Shown piece after piece: positions 16,385 to 25,346 of a stretch of DNA of 63,253 nucleotides. Positions within the stretch are counted from its first letter, which is position 1; every line of letters begins with the position of its first letter. The translations under genes were made by a program, and so were the position numbers. This DNA is from an uncultured bacterium (GTDB lineage: Bacteria; Bacillota; Clostridia; Oscillospirales; Acutalibacteraceae). Location of the stretch: the NCBI GenBank assembly GCA_905215055.1, contig CAJMOH010000011.1, positions 1 to 63,253 of the forward strand, in the 5' to 3' direction. Below the pieces are notes generated by a model, which ran no database searches, was not told the DNA's origin, and saw only the letters and a list, made by a program, of their open reading frames with translations.

Positions 16385-16489
16385 AAACATGATTTTGATA
16401 AAATGCGGAAGAATGGTGTTTTTTCAAAATCCGACCGTTGTTAAACGCATGTTTATCCATAACGCTATGGCGAAGGGAGGTACAACAGT

Positions 16490-16795
16490 ATGCCACAAGT
16501 CAACGATGCCCAGGTTGTCATCATGGGGCTTGTCACGGTGTTCATCGCCTTGATCTGCCTGATTATCATCATTGTGCTGCTGGGCAAAATTATGGTGGCT
16601 GTTACGGGCAAGCAGAACGCTTCAGCCACGCAGGCTCCTGCTCCAGCGCCGGCGCCCGCCGCGCCTGCCGCAGCCCCGGCTCAGGCTCCGCAGCCTGGCA
16701 GCCAGCAGCTGGTGGCCGCAATCGCGGCAGCCATTGCTGAGGACATGGGCGAGGATGTGGACCACATCAAGATCTTGTCCATTCGCAGGGTGTAA
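16490..16795 (+). CDS. oadG: Na+-pump decarboxylase gamma subunit (OadG-like)
   Basis: A 101-residue protein with a single membrane helix (about residues 9-36), an Ala/Pro linker (residues 46-70) and a short C-terminal helix ending HIKILSIRRV. This is the architecture of OadG, the small membrane subunit that holds the carboxyltransferase to the beta subunit. It is the first gene of a four-gene operon (gamma, biotin carrier, beta, alpha). AAGGGAGG lies 9 bases before the ATG. Gamma subunits vary strongly, so assignment depends on context and layout. Confidence 0.85.
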   Translation: MPQVNDAQVVIMGLVTVFIALICLIIIIVLLGKIMVAVTGKQNASATQAPAPAPAPAAPAAAPAQAPQPGSQQLVAAIAAAIAEDMGEDVDHIKILSIRRV

Positions 16796-16853
16796 CAGCC
16801 CAAAGACACTTTTTTAGAAACCCACATCATTTTAACAGAGAGGGAATCCAATT

Positions 16854-17228
16854 ATGAGAAAGTATAATGTCAATGTCAATGGTACTGCTTACGAAGTTAC
16901 CGTAGAAGAAGTTAAGGGCGGCGCTGCCCCCGCTCCCGTGGCGGCTCCCGCGCCCGCTGCCGCTCCCGCCCCGGCTCCGGCCCCGGCTCCTGCTCCTGCT
17001 CCCGCCGCTGGCGCCGGCGAGCAGATCACCGCTCCCATGCCCGGCACCATTCTGGACGTGAAGGTGACTGCCGGCCAGGCTGTCAAGTCCGGCGACGTGC
17101 TGATGATTCTGGAAGCCATGAAGATGGAAAACGAGATTATGGCTCCCCACGACGGCACCATTACCTCTGTGGCCACCACCAAGGGCTCCTCTGTGGAGAG
17201 CGGCACTCTGCTTTGCACCATTGCTTAA
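16854..17228 (+). CDS. Biotin carrier protein of the Na+-pump decarboxylase
   Basis: A 124-residue biotin/lipoyl-domain protein. Residues 1-22 (YNVNVNGTAYEVTVEEV) form the usual N-terminal strand pair, residues 23-52 an Ala/Pro linker, and residues 53-124 the biotinyl domain with the EAMKME motif; Lys88 should carry biotin. It shuttles CO2 from the alpha carboxyltransferase to the membrane beta subunit. In many organisms this domain is fused to the alpha subunit; here it is a free protein. It lies between gamma and beta genes of the same operon. Confidence 0.95.
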   Translation: MRKYNVNVNGTAYEVTVEEVKGGAAPAPVAAPAPAAAPAPAPAPAPAPAPAAGAGEQITAPMPGTILDVKVTAGQAVKSGDVLMILEAMKMENEIMAPHDGTITSVATTKGSSVESGTLLCTIA

Positions 17229-17280
17229 CACTTTTGCTCCTTCCCCACAAACCACATTTTAAAAGGAGTGAAAGAATCCC

Positions 17281-18543
17281 ATGGACGGAATTATCAACTT
17301 TTTGCAGCAAACGGGCTTTTATATTGTCCAGCAGAATCCTCTCAGCCTGATTATGCTGGTGGTTTCCTGCGTGCTGCTGTACCTTGCGATTGTCAAACAA
17401 TTTGAGCCTTTGCTGTTGCTGCCCATCGCCTTTGGCATGCTGCTTACAAACCTGCCGGGCGCGGGCATGTTCCACGAGGTGCTCTTTGCCAATGGTCATG
17501 TGCAGTGGGAGCTGTTTGGCGGCGCCACGGTGACCCAGGAGATCATTGACGAAATCGCCGCGGGCGGCGCGACGGAGAATATCATCAACGAGCTTACCAG
17601 CCTGTTGGGAACCTCCATCTCCGTGGGCCTGCTGGACGTGCTGTACCTGGGCGTCAAGCTGGGCGTGTACCCTTGCTTGATCTTCGTGGGCGTGGGCGCC
17701 ATGACCGACTTTGGTCCCCTGATCGCCAACCCCAAGAGCCTGCTGCTGGGCGCTGCCGCCCAGCTGGGCATCTTTATCACCTATGTGGGCGCCCGGGCCT
17801 TGGAATTCACTGGAGCGGAGGCCTCTTCCATCGGCATCATCGGCGGCGCGGACGGCCCCACGGCCATCTACACCACCAGCCATTTGGCTCCCCACCTCCT
17901 TGGACCCATCGCCGTGGCGGCTTACTCCTACATGGCGCTGGTGCCGGTGATTCAGCCTCCCATTATGAAGCTGCTGACCACCGACAAGGAGCGGAAGATC
18001 AAGATGAAGCAGCTGCGTCCCGTCTCCAAGACTGAGAAGATCCTGTTCCCCATCATTGTCACCATCTTCGTGTCCTTCCTGGTGCCCTCCGCGGCTTCTC
18101 TGGTGGGCTGCCTGATGCTGGGCAACCTGATGCGGGAGTGCGGCGTGGTAGAGCGCCTGAGCAAGACTGTCCAGAACGAGCTGATGAACATTGTCACCAT
18201 CTTCCTGGGCGTGTCCGTGGGCGCCACCGCCACCGCAGCCACCTTCCTGAGCTGGCAGACCCTGGGCATTCTGGTGCTGGGCATTGTGGCCTTTGGCTTT
18301 GGTACTGCCGGCGGCGTGCTGCTGGCCAAGGTGATGAACATCTTCTCCAAGGAGAAGGTCAACCCCCTCATCGGCTCCGCCGGCGTGTCCGCTGTGCCGA
18401 TGGCTGCCCGGGTATCCCAGGTGGTGGCCCAGAAGTACGATCCTTCCAACTTCCTGCTGATGCACGCCATGGGCCCCAATGTGTCCGGCGTGATCGGTTC
18501 CGCTGTGGCGGCTGGCGTGCTGCTGGCCCTGTTTGGCGGCTAA
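17281..18543 (+). CDS. oadB: Na+-translocating decarboxylase beta subunit
   Basis: A 420-residue integral membrane protein, the Na+ channel and carboxybiotin decarboxylase of the pump. Family signatures are present: GGADGPTAIYTT (about residues 182-193) with the essential Asp, PPIMKLLTT, and SAVPMAARVSQVV followed by NFLLMHAMGPNVSGVIGSA near the C-terminus. Length and hydrophobicity match OadB/GcdB/MmdB. AAAAGGAGTG precedes the ATG. It decarboxylates carboxybiotin and exports Na+, conserving energy from C4-acid breakdown. Confidence 0.96.
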   Translation: MDGIINFLQQTGFYIVQQNPLSLIMLVVSCVLLYLAIVKQFEPLLLLPIAFGMLLTNLPGAGMFHEVLFANGHVQWELFGGATVTQEIIDEIAAGGATENIINELTSLLGTSISVGLLDVLYLGVKLGVYPCLIFVGVGAMTDFGPLIANPKSLLLGAAAQLGIFITYVGARALEFTGAEASSIGIIGGADGPTAIYTTSHLAPHLLGPIAVAAYSYMALVPVIQPPIMKLLTTDKERKIKMKQLRPVSKTEKILFPIIVTIFVSFLVPSAASLVGCLMLGNLMRECGVVERLSKTVQNELMNIVTIFLGVSVGATATAATFLSWQTLGILVLGIVAFGFGTAGGVLLAKVMNIFSKEKVNPLIGSAGVSAVPMAARVSQVVAQKYDPSNFLLMHAMGPNVSGVIGSAVAAGVLLALFGG

Positions 18544-18584
18544 TGGAGATTACATTATCACAGGGAAAGGAAATGGCTTAAAAA

Positions 18585-20045
18585 ATGGCAAAAAATCCCC
18601 TTAAAATTATGGATACCATCCTGCGCGACGCACACCAGTCCCAGGCTGCTACCCGCATGAAGATCGAGGACATGATCCCGATCCTGCCTGTGCTGGACAG
18701 CATTGGCTACTGGTCCCTAGAGTGCTGGGGCGGCGCCACCTTCGACGTGTGCATGCGCTTTTTGAACGAAGACCCCTGGGAGCGCCTGCGCACTCTGAAG
18801 AAGGGTCTGCCCAACACCAAGCTGCAAATGCTGCTCCGGGGCCAGAACATTCTGGGCTACCGCCACTATGCCGACGACGTGGTGGAGGCCTTCTGCAAGA
18901 AGTCCATTGAAAACGGCATCGACGTGGTGCGTATCTTCGACGCGCTGAACGATCCCCGGAACATGGAAGCCGCCATGAAGTTTGTCAAGGAGTACGGCGG
19001 CATGGTGGAGGCTGCTATCAGCTACACCAAAAGCCCCGTTCACAGCGAGGACTACTTTGTAAAGCTGGCCATGAAGCTGGAGAAAATGGGCGCCGACACC
19101 ATCTGCATCAAGGACATGGCAAACCTGCTGCTGCCCTATGACGCCTACTCCCTGGTGAAGAAGCTGAAGGAAAATGTCAGCGTACCCATTCACCTGCACA
19201 CCCACAACACCACCGGTACCGGTGACATGACCAACCTGATGGCTGCTCAGGCCGGCGTGGACATTGTGGACTGCGCTCTGTCTCCCCTGGCAAACGGCAC
19301 CTCTCAGCCCGCCACCGAATCCATGGTGGCCACCCTGCAGGGAACCAGCCGTGACACCGGCCTGGATATGGCCAAGCTGGTGGAGGCCGCCGCTCACTTC
19401 CGGGGCGTGGCTGAAAAGCTGGACATCAACCCCAAGGTGCTGAAGGTGGACGTGAACACCCTGCTGTATCAGGTTCCCGGCGGCATGCTGTCCAACCTGA
19501 TCTCTCAGCTGAAGCAGGCCAACGCCGAGGACAAGTATTACGCTGTGCTGGAGGAGATCCCCAACGTGCGGAAGGACTTCGGTTATCCGCCCCTGGTTAC
19601 CCCCACCAGCCAGATTGTCGGCTCTCAGGCCGTGCTGAACGTGCTGGCCGGCGAGCGCTACAAGATGATTACCAAGGAGTCCAAGGGCCTGCTTCGCGGC
19701 GAGTACGGCCAGCTGCCCGGCGAGGTCAACGAAGAGGTCCGCAGGAAGGCCATTGGCAGCGACGAGGTCATTACCTGCCGTCCCGCCGACCTGCTGGAGC
19801 CTGAAATGGACAAGCTCCGCGCCGAGTGCAAGGAAAAGGGCCTGGGCCATTGCGAGGAGGACGTGCTCAGCTACGCCCTGTTCCCCCAGGTTGCCGAAAA
19901 GTTCCTCAACTGGCGTGACAATCCCCACAAGGAAGAGGAGGCCCCGGCTCCTGCCGCCGCCCCCGCTGCCGCTCCCAAGGCTGCCCCGGCCAGCAACGGC
20001 CCCCGCACCTTGATTGTGGAGGACATGACCAACGGCGTGTTCTAA
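18585..20045 (+). CDS. oadA: Oxaloacetate decarboxylase alpha (carboxyltransferase) subunit without biotin domain
   Basis: A 486-residue carboxyltransferase of the OadA/pyruvate carboxylase family. The metal-site residues are visible: Asp10/Asp15 in MDTILRDAHQS, Lys176 in CIKDMA and His205/His207 in LHTHNTTG. The family argues for oxaloacetate (to pyruvate) rather than glutaconyl-CoA as substrate. After about residue 445 comes an Ala/Pro tether as in biotin-fused OadA, but the chain ends 15 residues later without a biotinyl domain. A two-codon mini-ORF (ATG GCT TAA, 18573-18581) has the better ribosome-site spacing and may couple translation. Confidence 0.93.
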   Translation: MAKNPLKIMDTILRDAHQSQAATRMKIEDMIPILPVLDSIGYWSLECWGGATFDVCMRFLNEDPWERLRTLKKGLPNTKLQMLLRGQNILGYRHYADDVVEAFCKKSIENGIDVVRIFDALNDPRNMEAAMKFVKEYGGMVEAAISYTKSPVHSEDYFVKLAMKLEKMGADTICIKDMANLLLPYDAYSLVKKLKENVSVPIHLHTHNTTGTGDMTNLMAAQAGVDIVDCALSPLANGTSQPATESMVATLQGTSRDTGLDMAKLVEAAAHFRGVAEKLDINPKVLKVDVNTLLYQVPGGMLSNLISQLKQANAEDKYYAVLEEIPNVRKDFGYPPLVTPTSQIVGSQAVLNVLAGERYKMITKESKGLLRGEYGQLPGEVNEEVRRKAIGSDEVITCRPADLLEPEMDKLRAECKEKGLGHCEEDVLSYALFPQVAEKFLNWRDNPHKEEEAPAPAAAPAAAPKAAPASNGPRTLIVEDMTNGVF

Positions 20046-20063
20046 TATCCAACGTCTTTTCGA

Positions 20064-20093
20064 GAGAGTCCCGCAAGGGGCTCTCTTTTTTTT
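20064..20093 (+). terminator. Terminator of the Na+-pump operon
   Basis: A 9-bp stem (20064-20072 with 20077-20085, one G-U pair) with a GCAA tetraloop, followed by eight T. Confidence 0.93.
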
Positions 20094-20137
20094 GCGGGGG
20101 AAAGGGATTTTGTAAGAAAGTCGAAGGGGAATGGCTC

Positions 20138-20166
20138 TTGTATTTACCGGGCGGATGGAGTACACT
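20138..20166 (+). promoter_or_regulatory. Likely promoter of the DUF308 gene
   Basis: TTGTAT (20138-20143), 17-bp spacer, TACACT (20161-20166), 38 bp before the start codon. Confidence 0.6.
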
Positions 20167-20204
20167 AAAGGTAAAGAATGTGAGAGAAAAGGAGGTCCTT
20201 CTCA

Positions 20205-20729
20205 ATGTTAAAGAGCATTCGCAACAGTTTGATTCTTTCCTCCCTGCTGTACATTGTACTGGGCGTGGTGCTGCTGGTGATGCCGGAGCTGTCTTTGGGA
20301 TTTGCATGCCTGCTGATTGGCGGGGCGGTGGTGATCTACGGTGTGGTGCGGCTGGCGGCCTATCTCCGGGGCGGCCCGGCCGCGGATAAGCTGGACCTGG
20401 TGCTGGGGGTACTGCTGATTCTCTTGGGCCTGTTTTTGCTCATCTGGATCCGGTTTCTGCTTGCCTTTGTGCCGGTGGTGCTGGGCATCTATATTCTGAT
20501 AGACAGCTTTGGTTCCCTAAAGCGTTCCCTGGACATGAAGGCCCTGGGCTTTGGCCGGTGGTGGGTTTCCTTCCTGGTGGCCGCGGCTCTGGCCATCTGC
20601 GGCCTGGTGATGGTCTTAAATCCCTTCGGCACCATAGAGGGCCTGGTGATGTTCATCGGTCTGGGGTTCCTGATCGACGGGGTCACCACCCTGGTGAATA
20701 CCATCCTGCTGGAAAGATTGAGACGGTGA
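20205..20729 (+). CDS. DUF308/HdeD-like membrane protein
   Basis: A 174-residue protein made of about six hydrophobic helices arranged as three repeated hairpins (LLYIVLGVVLLVMPELSLG, LDLVLGVLLILLGLFLLIW, LAICGLVMVLNPFGTIEG), the pattern of the HdeD/DUF308 family. In E. coli HdeD is linked to acid resistance, but most family members are uncharacterised. AAAAGGAGG lies 10 bases before the ATG. It is a single-gene unit between two terminators. Confidence 0.85.
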   Translation: MLKSIRNSLILSSLLYIVLGVVLLVMPELSLGFACLLIGGAVVIYGVVRLAAYLRGGPAADKLDLVLGVLLILLGLFLLIWIRFLLAFVPVVLGIYILIDSFGSLKRSLDMKALGFGRWWVSFLVAAALAICGLVMVLNPFGTIEGLVMFIGLGFLIDGVTTLVNTILLERLRR

Positions 20730-20736
20730 CGGCAGC

Positions 20737-20776
20737 AAAAAAGCCCTTCCCAAAACGGGAAGAGCTTTTTCTTTTT
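20737..20776. terminator. Bidirectional terminator between convergent genes
   Basis: AAAAAGC, then CTTCCC (20745-20750), pairs with CGGGAAG, then GCTTTTT; flanking A and T runs allow termination on both strands. Confidence 0.88.
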
Positions 20777-21566
20777 ACAGCCCGGCCTGCCCTGCCAGGT
20801 CCTTTAGGTAGGTGATGGAGGTTTGGATTTGTGAAATCCCTCCCGGCATGGAGCCTTCCAGAGACAGCCTCCCCTGGTAGCTCCCGGCCTTCAGCGCCTG
20901 GAAAAAGGGGAGATAGTCCTCCCCGTCGCCGGGCAGGGGGATCAGCCGGCTGTTTTTGGCGCTGGCAATGTGACAGTGGCGCAAATGCTCCTGACAGGCC
21001 GCTATTTCAGACAGGGGCTCCTGCTCCCGGTCAAAGTGGTACAGGTCGATCAGCAGCTGGAAGCGGGGGTGATGGACCGCCTTTACCAGCTCCAAGCACT
21101 CCCCGCTGGTGGTGAGAATGTTGCACTCGGTCCGGTTCAGCGGCTCCACGCAGCAGGTGATGCCCCAGGCCTCCATGGCCGGGGCAACGTGATGCTTTCC
21201 CAGCTCCACCAACTGAGAAAAGGCCTCCTCCTGGGGGAAGCCCTCCGGCACACGGCGGGCGCCGCCGCTGCCGAAAACCACCGTGTCTACCCCAAGAGCG
21301 GCGGCTTTGGGCAGGTTTTCCTCCAAATACCGGTCCACGGCGGCGAAGTCCGCCTGTGGCCCAGTGAGCCGCAGCTCTCCCGGGAAGAGCAGGTTCATCA
21401 CCTCCAGGGAGACGCCGGCCTCCCTCAAGACCAGGCCCCGCTCCCGAACCTGATCGATGGTTTTGTCCCCCAGAGAGGAGAACCCTGTTTCCACATAATC
21501 CGCGCCTGTGGTGGAAAACTGGAGAATCCCCTCGTCCCACAGGGAGAAACAGCAGCCGATTTTCAT
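20775..21566 (-). CDS. Sugar phosphate isomerase/epimerase-like TIM-barrel protein
   Basis: A 263-residue protein of the AP-endonuclease-2/xylose-isomerase-like TIM barrel family. Landmarks are GADYVETGFSSL near the N-terminus, VVFGSGGARRVPEGF, the metal-ligand Glu in CCVEPLNRTECN, IDLYHFDREQE and the HIASAKN segment. Relatives isomerise or epimerise ketoses; the substrate is unknown. ATG 21566 is chosen for the GGGAAGGTG site 8 bases before it and because MKIGCCFS is a normal family start. It is followed on the same strand only by the shared terminator. Confidence 0.83.
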   Translation of the reverse strand: MKIGCCFSLWDEGILQFSTTGADYVETGFSSLGDKTIDQVRERGLVLREAGVSLEVMNLLFPGELRLTGPQADFAAVDRYLEENLPKAAALGVDTVVFGSGGARRVPEGFPQEEAFSQLVELGKHHVAPAMEAWGITCCVEPLNRTECNILTTSGECLELVKAVHHPRFQLLIDLYHFDREQEPLSEIAACQEHLRHCHIASAKNSRLIPLPGDGEDYLPFFQALKAGSYQGRLSLEGSMPGGISQIQTSITYLKDLAGQAGL

Positions 21567-21638
21567 GACAAAGCACCTTCCCAAAAAAGTTTTTCTCAAA
21601 GTGTCACGTTTTGCGGCTCTGGCCCGTCTTATAAGGGA

Positions 21639-22328
21639 TTACCGCTTATAGACCAGCAGCCGGTCCTTGTCCTCCTGGCTGACCCGGCGGGATTCCCGCA
21701 CCTTCTGGATGGCTTTGTTCTGCACCCAGGGGTCCAGCAGGCCTTGAGACAGCAGAGCTTCCGTGGGCTGGGGAACCTTCACATACCACACGGACAGTGC
21801 CCAGGCCACCGCCATTTTCGCGTAATAGCCGGGGTGGGACACCTGCCTCAGCAGGGAAAGTCCCTCCTCCGCATGGTCCTGGTCCACAAAGTGGGAGAGC
21901 TGCATCACGGCGGCAGCCCGGGCGAAATATTCCTGGGTGCTGGGGTAGAGGGGCTTGAGGAATTCCCACATCTCCTGCCGGTCCTGGGGAGAGCGGGGCT
22001 TCAGAGAACCACAGAAGGTGTCGCACACGGCCCAGTTGTCAATGCGGGGAAGAAAGTCCTCCGCCAGAGGCCGCTTTTCCGCCCAGGGCAGCGGGAGCGC
22101 GCCAATCACCAGGCCCCGGAGCAGAGTTTCCTCATAGGAGCCGGGGGAGGTGGCCCGCAGATAGTCCAGGGCGCCGCCCTTGAGGATGGTTTTCGCCAGG
22201 CCCCGCAGCTGGGGCAGACGGACGCCATAGGACATTTTCACCCCGGGGATCAGGCCTTCGTGAAAGGTCCGATAGCCAGGGTCCGCCAGCCGCTCCAGCT
22301 CCTCCTGCACCCAGCCGTAGCCGCTCAT
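21639..22328 (-). CDS. DNA alkylation repair protein (AlkD-like)
   Basis: A 229-residue HEAT-like helical repeat protein of the AlkC/AlkD superfamily. Family features include PGVKMSYGVRLPQLRGLAK near residue 28, RIDNWAVCDTFCGSLK near residue 95, and the KAIQKVRESRRV C-terminus. Known AlkD excises positively charged N3- and N7-alkylated purines. The start overlaps the stop of the upstream glycolipid synthase gene by 4 bp, so the two are translationally coupled although functionally unrelated. Confidence 0.9.
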   Translation of the reverse strand: MSGYGWVQEELERLADPGYRTFHEGLIPGVKMSYGVRLPQLRGLAKTILKGGALDYLRATSPGSYEETLLRGLVIGALPLPWAEKRPLAEDFLPRIDNWAVCDTFCGSLKPRSPQDRQEMWEFLKPLYPSTQEYFARAAAVMQLSHFVDQDHAEEGLSLLRQVSHPGYYAKMAVAWALSVWYVKVPQPTEALLSQGLLDPWVQNKAIQKVRESRRVSQEDKDRLLVYKR

Positions 22329-23446
22329 GACTGCTCCTCCACCAGCTGCCGGATCAGGGCCAGCAGGTTGGGGATGGACTGGGACTTGTCAAAGTGCTGG
22401 CAGTTTTCCCGCATTTCCTGGAGCTTTTCCTTTTCCCGCAGCAGGGCGGAAATCTCTCCGGCAAAGTCCCCGTCCTTTTTCAGCCGCACGCCCATGTCGT
22501 GAACCTTGAGGAAGTTGGCGTTGTCCTCCTCCTGGCCGGGGATGGCGTCAAACACGGCCATGGGCAGGTTGCAGGCCAGCGCCTCGGACACGGTGAGGCC
22601 GCCGGGCTTTGTCACCAGCAGGTCGCTGGCGTGCATGTACTTTTCCACCTCGTCGGTGAAGTAGATCAGCCGGGTGGGAATCCGCTCCCCCGCCGCCAGC
22701 TCCCGCTCGAAGGCTTCGTAGAGCCGCTGGTTCCGGCCGGTGATGACGATAATCTGCATTTTCACGTCGGTGGAGGCCAGCTCCCGGTAGAGCTTGATGA
22801 TATTGGCCACCCCAAAGCTGCCCGCCATGAACAGCACCGTGGGCAGCCCCGGGTCCAGGCGCAGGTCCCGCAGCAGCATGTCCCGGTCCTCCCGATGGAA
22901 GAACACCCCGTGTACGGGGATGCCAAAGGGATAGATTTTGCTCTCCTCCACCCCAAAGCTCTGCAGCTCCGGCACCATGTCCTCGCTGGCCACCACATAG
23001 GCATCCACCTGAGGGGCAATCCAGGCCCGATGTACGCCATAGTCGGTGAGGATACAGATGAGGGGGGCGGCAAGCATGCCGTCCTCCTTCAGATCGGAAA
23101 CCATCTCCGTGGCAAAGGGATGGGTGGTGAGAATCACGTCCGGGTTGTACCGGGAAATGGCCTGAAACAGCAGATTGCTGAACAGCCCGCTGAGCTTGGG
23201 CACCAGGTCGGAGAACAGGTTTTGGCGGTTGGTTTGCCTATACAGCCGGCCGAACATGGCAGGCACGCGCTTGGCCATAAAGCGGTAGGCGTCGCAAACG
23301 GGCTTGTCCAAAAAACGGCCCACAGCCTTTAAAGCGTCCACCGTGACCACATCGTAGCTGGTGTTGTCGCGAATGTACTTTTCCACCGCGGCGGCAGCCC
23401 GCAGGTGGCCGCCTCCCGTGGCGGCGGTTAACAGCATAATTTTCAT
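22325..23446 (-). CDS. UgtP/MGDG-synthase-like glycosyltransferase (GT28)
   Basis: A 373-residue GT-B enzyme. The N-terminus (LLTAATGGGHLRAAAAVEKYI) and the MGDG-synthase domain are followed by a GT28 C-terminal domain with FMAGSFGV, VITGRNQRLYE and the donor-binding TKPGGLTVSEALACNLPM. Known relatives (UgtP, plant MGD1) add glucose or galactose to diacylglycerol, making membrane glycolipid and the lipoteichoic acid anchor. That would fit with the LTA-synthase-like gene at 13.6 kb. It is divergent from the vanW gene. Confidence 0.88.
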   Translation of the reverse strand: MKIMLLTAATGGGHLRAAAAVEKYIRDNTSYDVVTVDALKAVGRFLDKPVCDAYRFMAKRVPAMFGRLYRQTNRQNLFSDLVPKLSGLFSNLLFQAISRYNPDVILTTHPFATEMVSDLKEDGMLAAPLICILTDYGVHRAWIAPQVDAYVVASEDMVPELQSFGVEESKIYPFGIPVHGVFFHREDRDMLLRDLRLDPGLPTVLFMAGSFGVANIIKLYRELASTDVKMQIIVITGRNQRLYEAFERELAAGERIPTRLIYFTDEVEKYMHASDLLVTKPGGLTVSEALACNLPMAVFDAIPGQEEDNANFLKVHDMGVRLKKDGDFAGEISALLREKEKLQEMRENCQHFDKSQSIPNLLALIRQLVEEQS

Positions 23447-23568
23447 GGAATCCCCTCGTCCTCTTGAAAGTGAATTCCGGCCTGAGCAGGCGGAATTTTC
23501 CTGCCGCTATTGTAGCACGTCCCGAGGCAAAAAGCCAGTTTTTTCGTGAAATCCCGGGGGATTGCCGC

Positions 23569-23597
23569 TTTACTTTTCCGCCGGGGACAGGTATAAT
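23569..23597 (+). promoter_or_regulatory. Promoter of the vanW-family gene
   Basis: TTTACT (23569-23574), 17-bp spacer, TATAAT (23592-23597). On the minus strand a TACAAT at 23509-23514 may serve the divergent glycosyltransferase gene. Confidence 0.65.
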
Positions 23598-23675
23598 GAA
23601 AAGGATTCCACAGAGCGGAAGGGGACTTTTCCCAAAGATATAGATTCAGCGTTGATACAGGAAAGGATGGGTGCC

Positions 23676-25268
23676 ATGCTCCGAAAGTCGTTTTTGCTTA
23701 GGTTGACTGCGGTTTTTGCCGCCGCGCTGCTGGCGGGAGGCCTTTGCGCCTGTTCCAATCAAGAGGAGGAATCTTCCTCCCTGCCCTCCCAGGTGGAGGA
23801 CCTCAGCGTCTTTCCAGAGGGAGCCTCCATCGGCGGCAAAAACATTGCCGGGAAAACGGTGGAGGAGGCCCTGGAGACTGCCAAGTCCGCCATTCAAGAG
23901 GCAGTGGACAATTTGGAGATCACCGTCCGGTTTCGGGACGACACCATCCTGCTTTCGGGGGAGGATTTTGTCACCCAGGACGTGCTGGATTTGACCCTGC
24001 CCCAGCTTTTGGAAAAGCGCTTGGAAACGGACACGCCTTTAAACTATGTCACGGACCTGTCGGAAACGGGAGAGCAAAAGCTGCTTTCCGCCGCCAAGGA
24101 CTGTGTGACTCAGGCCCAGAACGCCACGGTTTCTGGCCGGGCGGAGGACGGCAGCTTCACCTTTACCGACGAGCAGGTGGGCAGCCAGGTGGACCTGGAC
24201 AAAACCCTGGAAAGCGTGCGCCAGCTGCTCTCTGAAAAGCGGGGCGGAGACATTCAGGCCGCCTTTGTGGAGACCCAGCCCACGGTAACCAAGGCCTATT
24301 TGCAGGAGCATTTCGGGAAGATGTCCGGTTACAGCACCGTGTCCACCAACACGGCCAACGGCAACAGCAACATGGCGCTGGCTCTTTCCAAGGTGAACGG
24401 CGCCATTTTGGAGCCGGGGGAGGAGTTCTCCTACAACACCACCCTGGGAGACAGCACCGACCCCAACAATGGCTGGCTCCCTGCCGGGGGCATTTCCGGC
24501 GGGGTGATTGTCCAGATGTATGGCGGCGGCATCTGCCAAGGGTCCTCCACGCTGTACATCGCCTCTCTGTACGCGGGCATGGAAATTGTGGAGCGTTGGT
24601 GCCACGCCATGCCCTCCTCCTACTGTCCCATCGGCTTGGACGCCACGGTGGACTATGGCAACCTGGATTTCCGGTTCCGCAATCCCCTGGATACGCCGGT
24701 TTACATTGCCGCCTGGATGTCCGGCACCACCCTGTATGTGGAGTTTTACGGCTGCTTCCCGGAGGAGTGGGACAGCGTGGCTGTCTCCTCCGAGCAGACA
24801 AGCTCCTGGGGACCGCTGGATTCTGTCAGCTTCCGCACGGACGACAGCCTGGCCTCCGGCCAGTATGTGCGCCGGTCCTCGGGCAATACCGGCTATACGG
24901 CCAGGGCCTACCGCAGCTACTATAAAGGGGAGACCCAAGTGAAAAGCGAGGAGCTGTCCTCCTCGGAATATCCGGCCACGGGCAAGGTGTACGCCGTAGG
25001 ACCCGGCACGGACACGGACAAGGTGGACACCACCAGGGAGTCCGGCTATACCTCCGAGTCCGATCCCACGCCCACCCCCGCGCCCACGGCTCAGCCCACG
25101 GCAAAGCCGGCCACTCCCGCTCCGGCTACGCCGGCCCCCTCTACCCCCACGCCGGAGCCTGCCACACCCACACCGGCTCCCGCCACTCCTACGCCTGAGC
25201 CGGCCACTCCCACACCAGAGCCGGCCGCGCCCACTCCCACCCCGGAGCCTGCCAGCTCTCAGGTTTGA
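23676..25268 (+). CDS. VanW family lipoprotein with Pro-rich tail
   Basis: A 530-residue protein. Residues 1-~27 are a lipoprotein-like signal ending LLAGGLCAC. Residues ~45-205 resemble the peptidoglycan-binding repeats found upstream of VanW domains, and residues ~215-370 are the VanW domain (EPGEEFSYNTTLGD, GGISGGVIVQMYGGGICQG, MPSSYCPIGLDATVDYG). From residue ~460 to the end runs a Pro/Thr/Ala/Glu stalk of (PTPEPA)-type repeats like the one in the partial gene at the window start. ATG 23676 follows AGGAAAGG by 9 bases. It probably acts at the cell wall; its reaction is unknown. Confidence 0.88.
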   Translation: MLRKSFLLRLTAVFAAALLAGGLCACSNQEEESSSLPSQVEDLSVFPEGASIGGKNIAGKTVEEALETAKSAIQEAVDNLEITVRFRDDTILLSGEDFVTQDVLDLTLPQLLEKRLETDTPLNYVTDLSETGEQKLLSAAKDCVTQAQNATVSGRAEDGSFTFTDEQVGSQVDLDKTLESVRQLLSEKRGGDIQAAFVETQPTVTKAYLQEHFGKMSGYSTVSTNTANGNSNMALALSKVNGAILEPGEEFSYNTTLGDSTDPNNGWLPAGGISGGVIVQMYGGGICQGSSTLYIASLYAGMEIVERWCHAMPSSYCPIGLDATVDYGNLDFRFRNPLDTPVYIAAWMSGTTLYVEFYGCFPEEWDSVAVSSEQTSSWGPLDSVSFRTDDSLASGQYVRRSSGNTGYTARAYRSYYKGETQVKSEELSSSEYPATGKVYAVGPGTDTDKVDTTRESGYTSESDPTPTPAPTAQPTAKPATPAPATPAPSTPTPEPATPTPAPATPTPEPATPTPEPAAPTPTPEPASSQV

Positions 25269-25346
25269 CAGCAAGCCCTTGATCCCCAGCGTTTGGCTTC
25301 AGGCGCTGGGGATTTGACAGTTATCCCACGCGAAAGGATGATTTCT

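Noticed and set aside
16344..16553. 69-codon frame before oadG
   Set aside because: Covers the promoter and overlaps oadG in another frame; no ribosome site.
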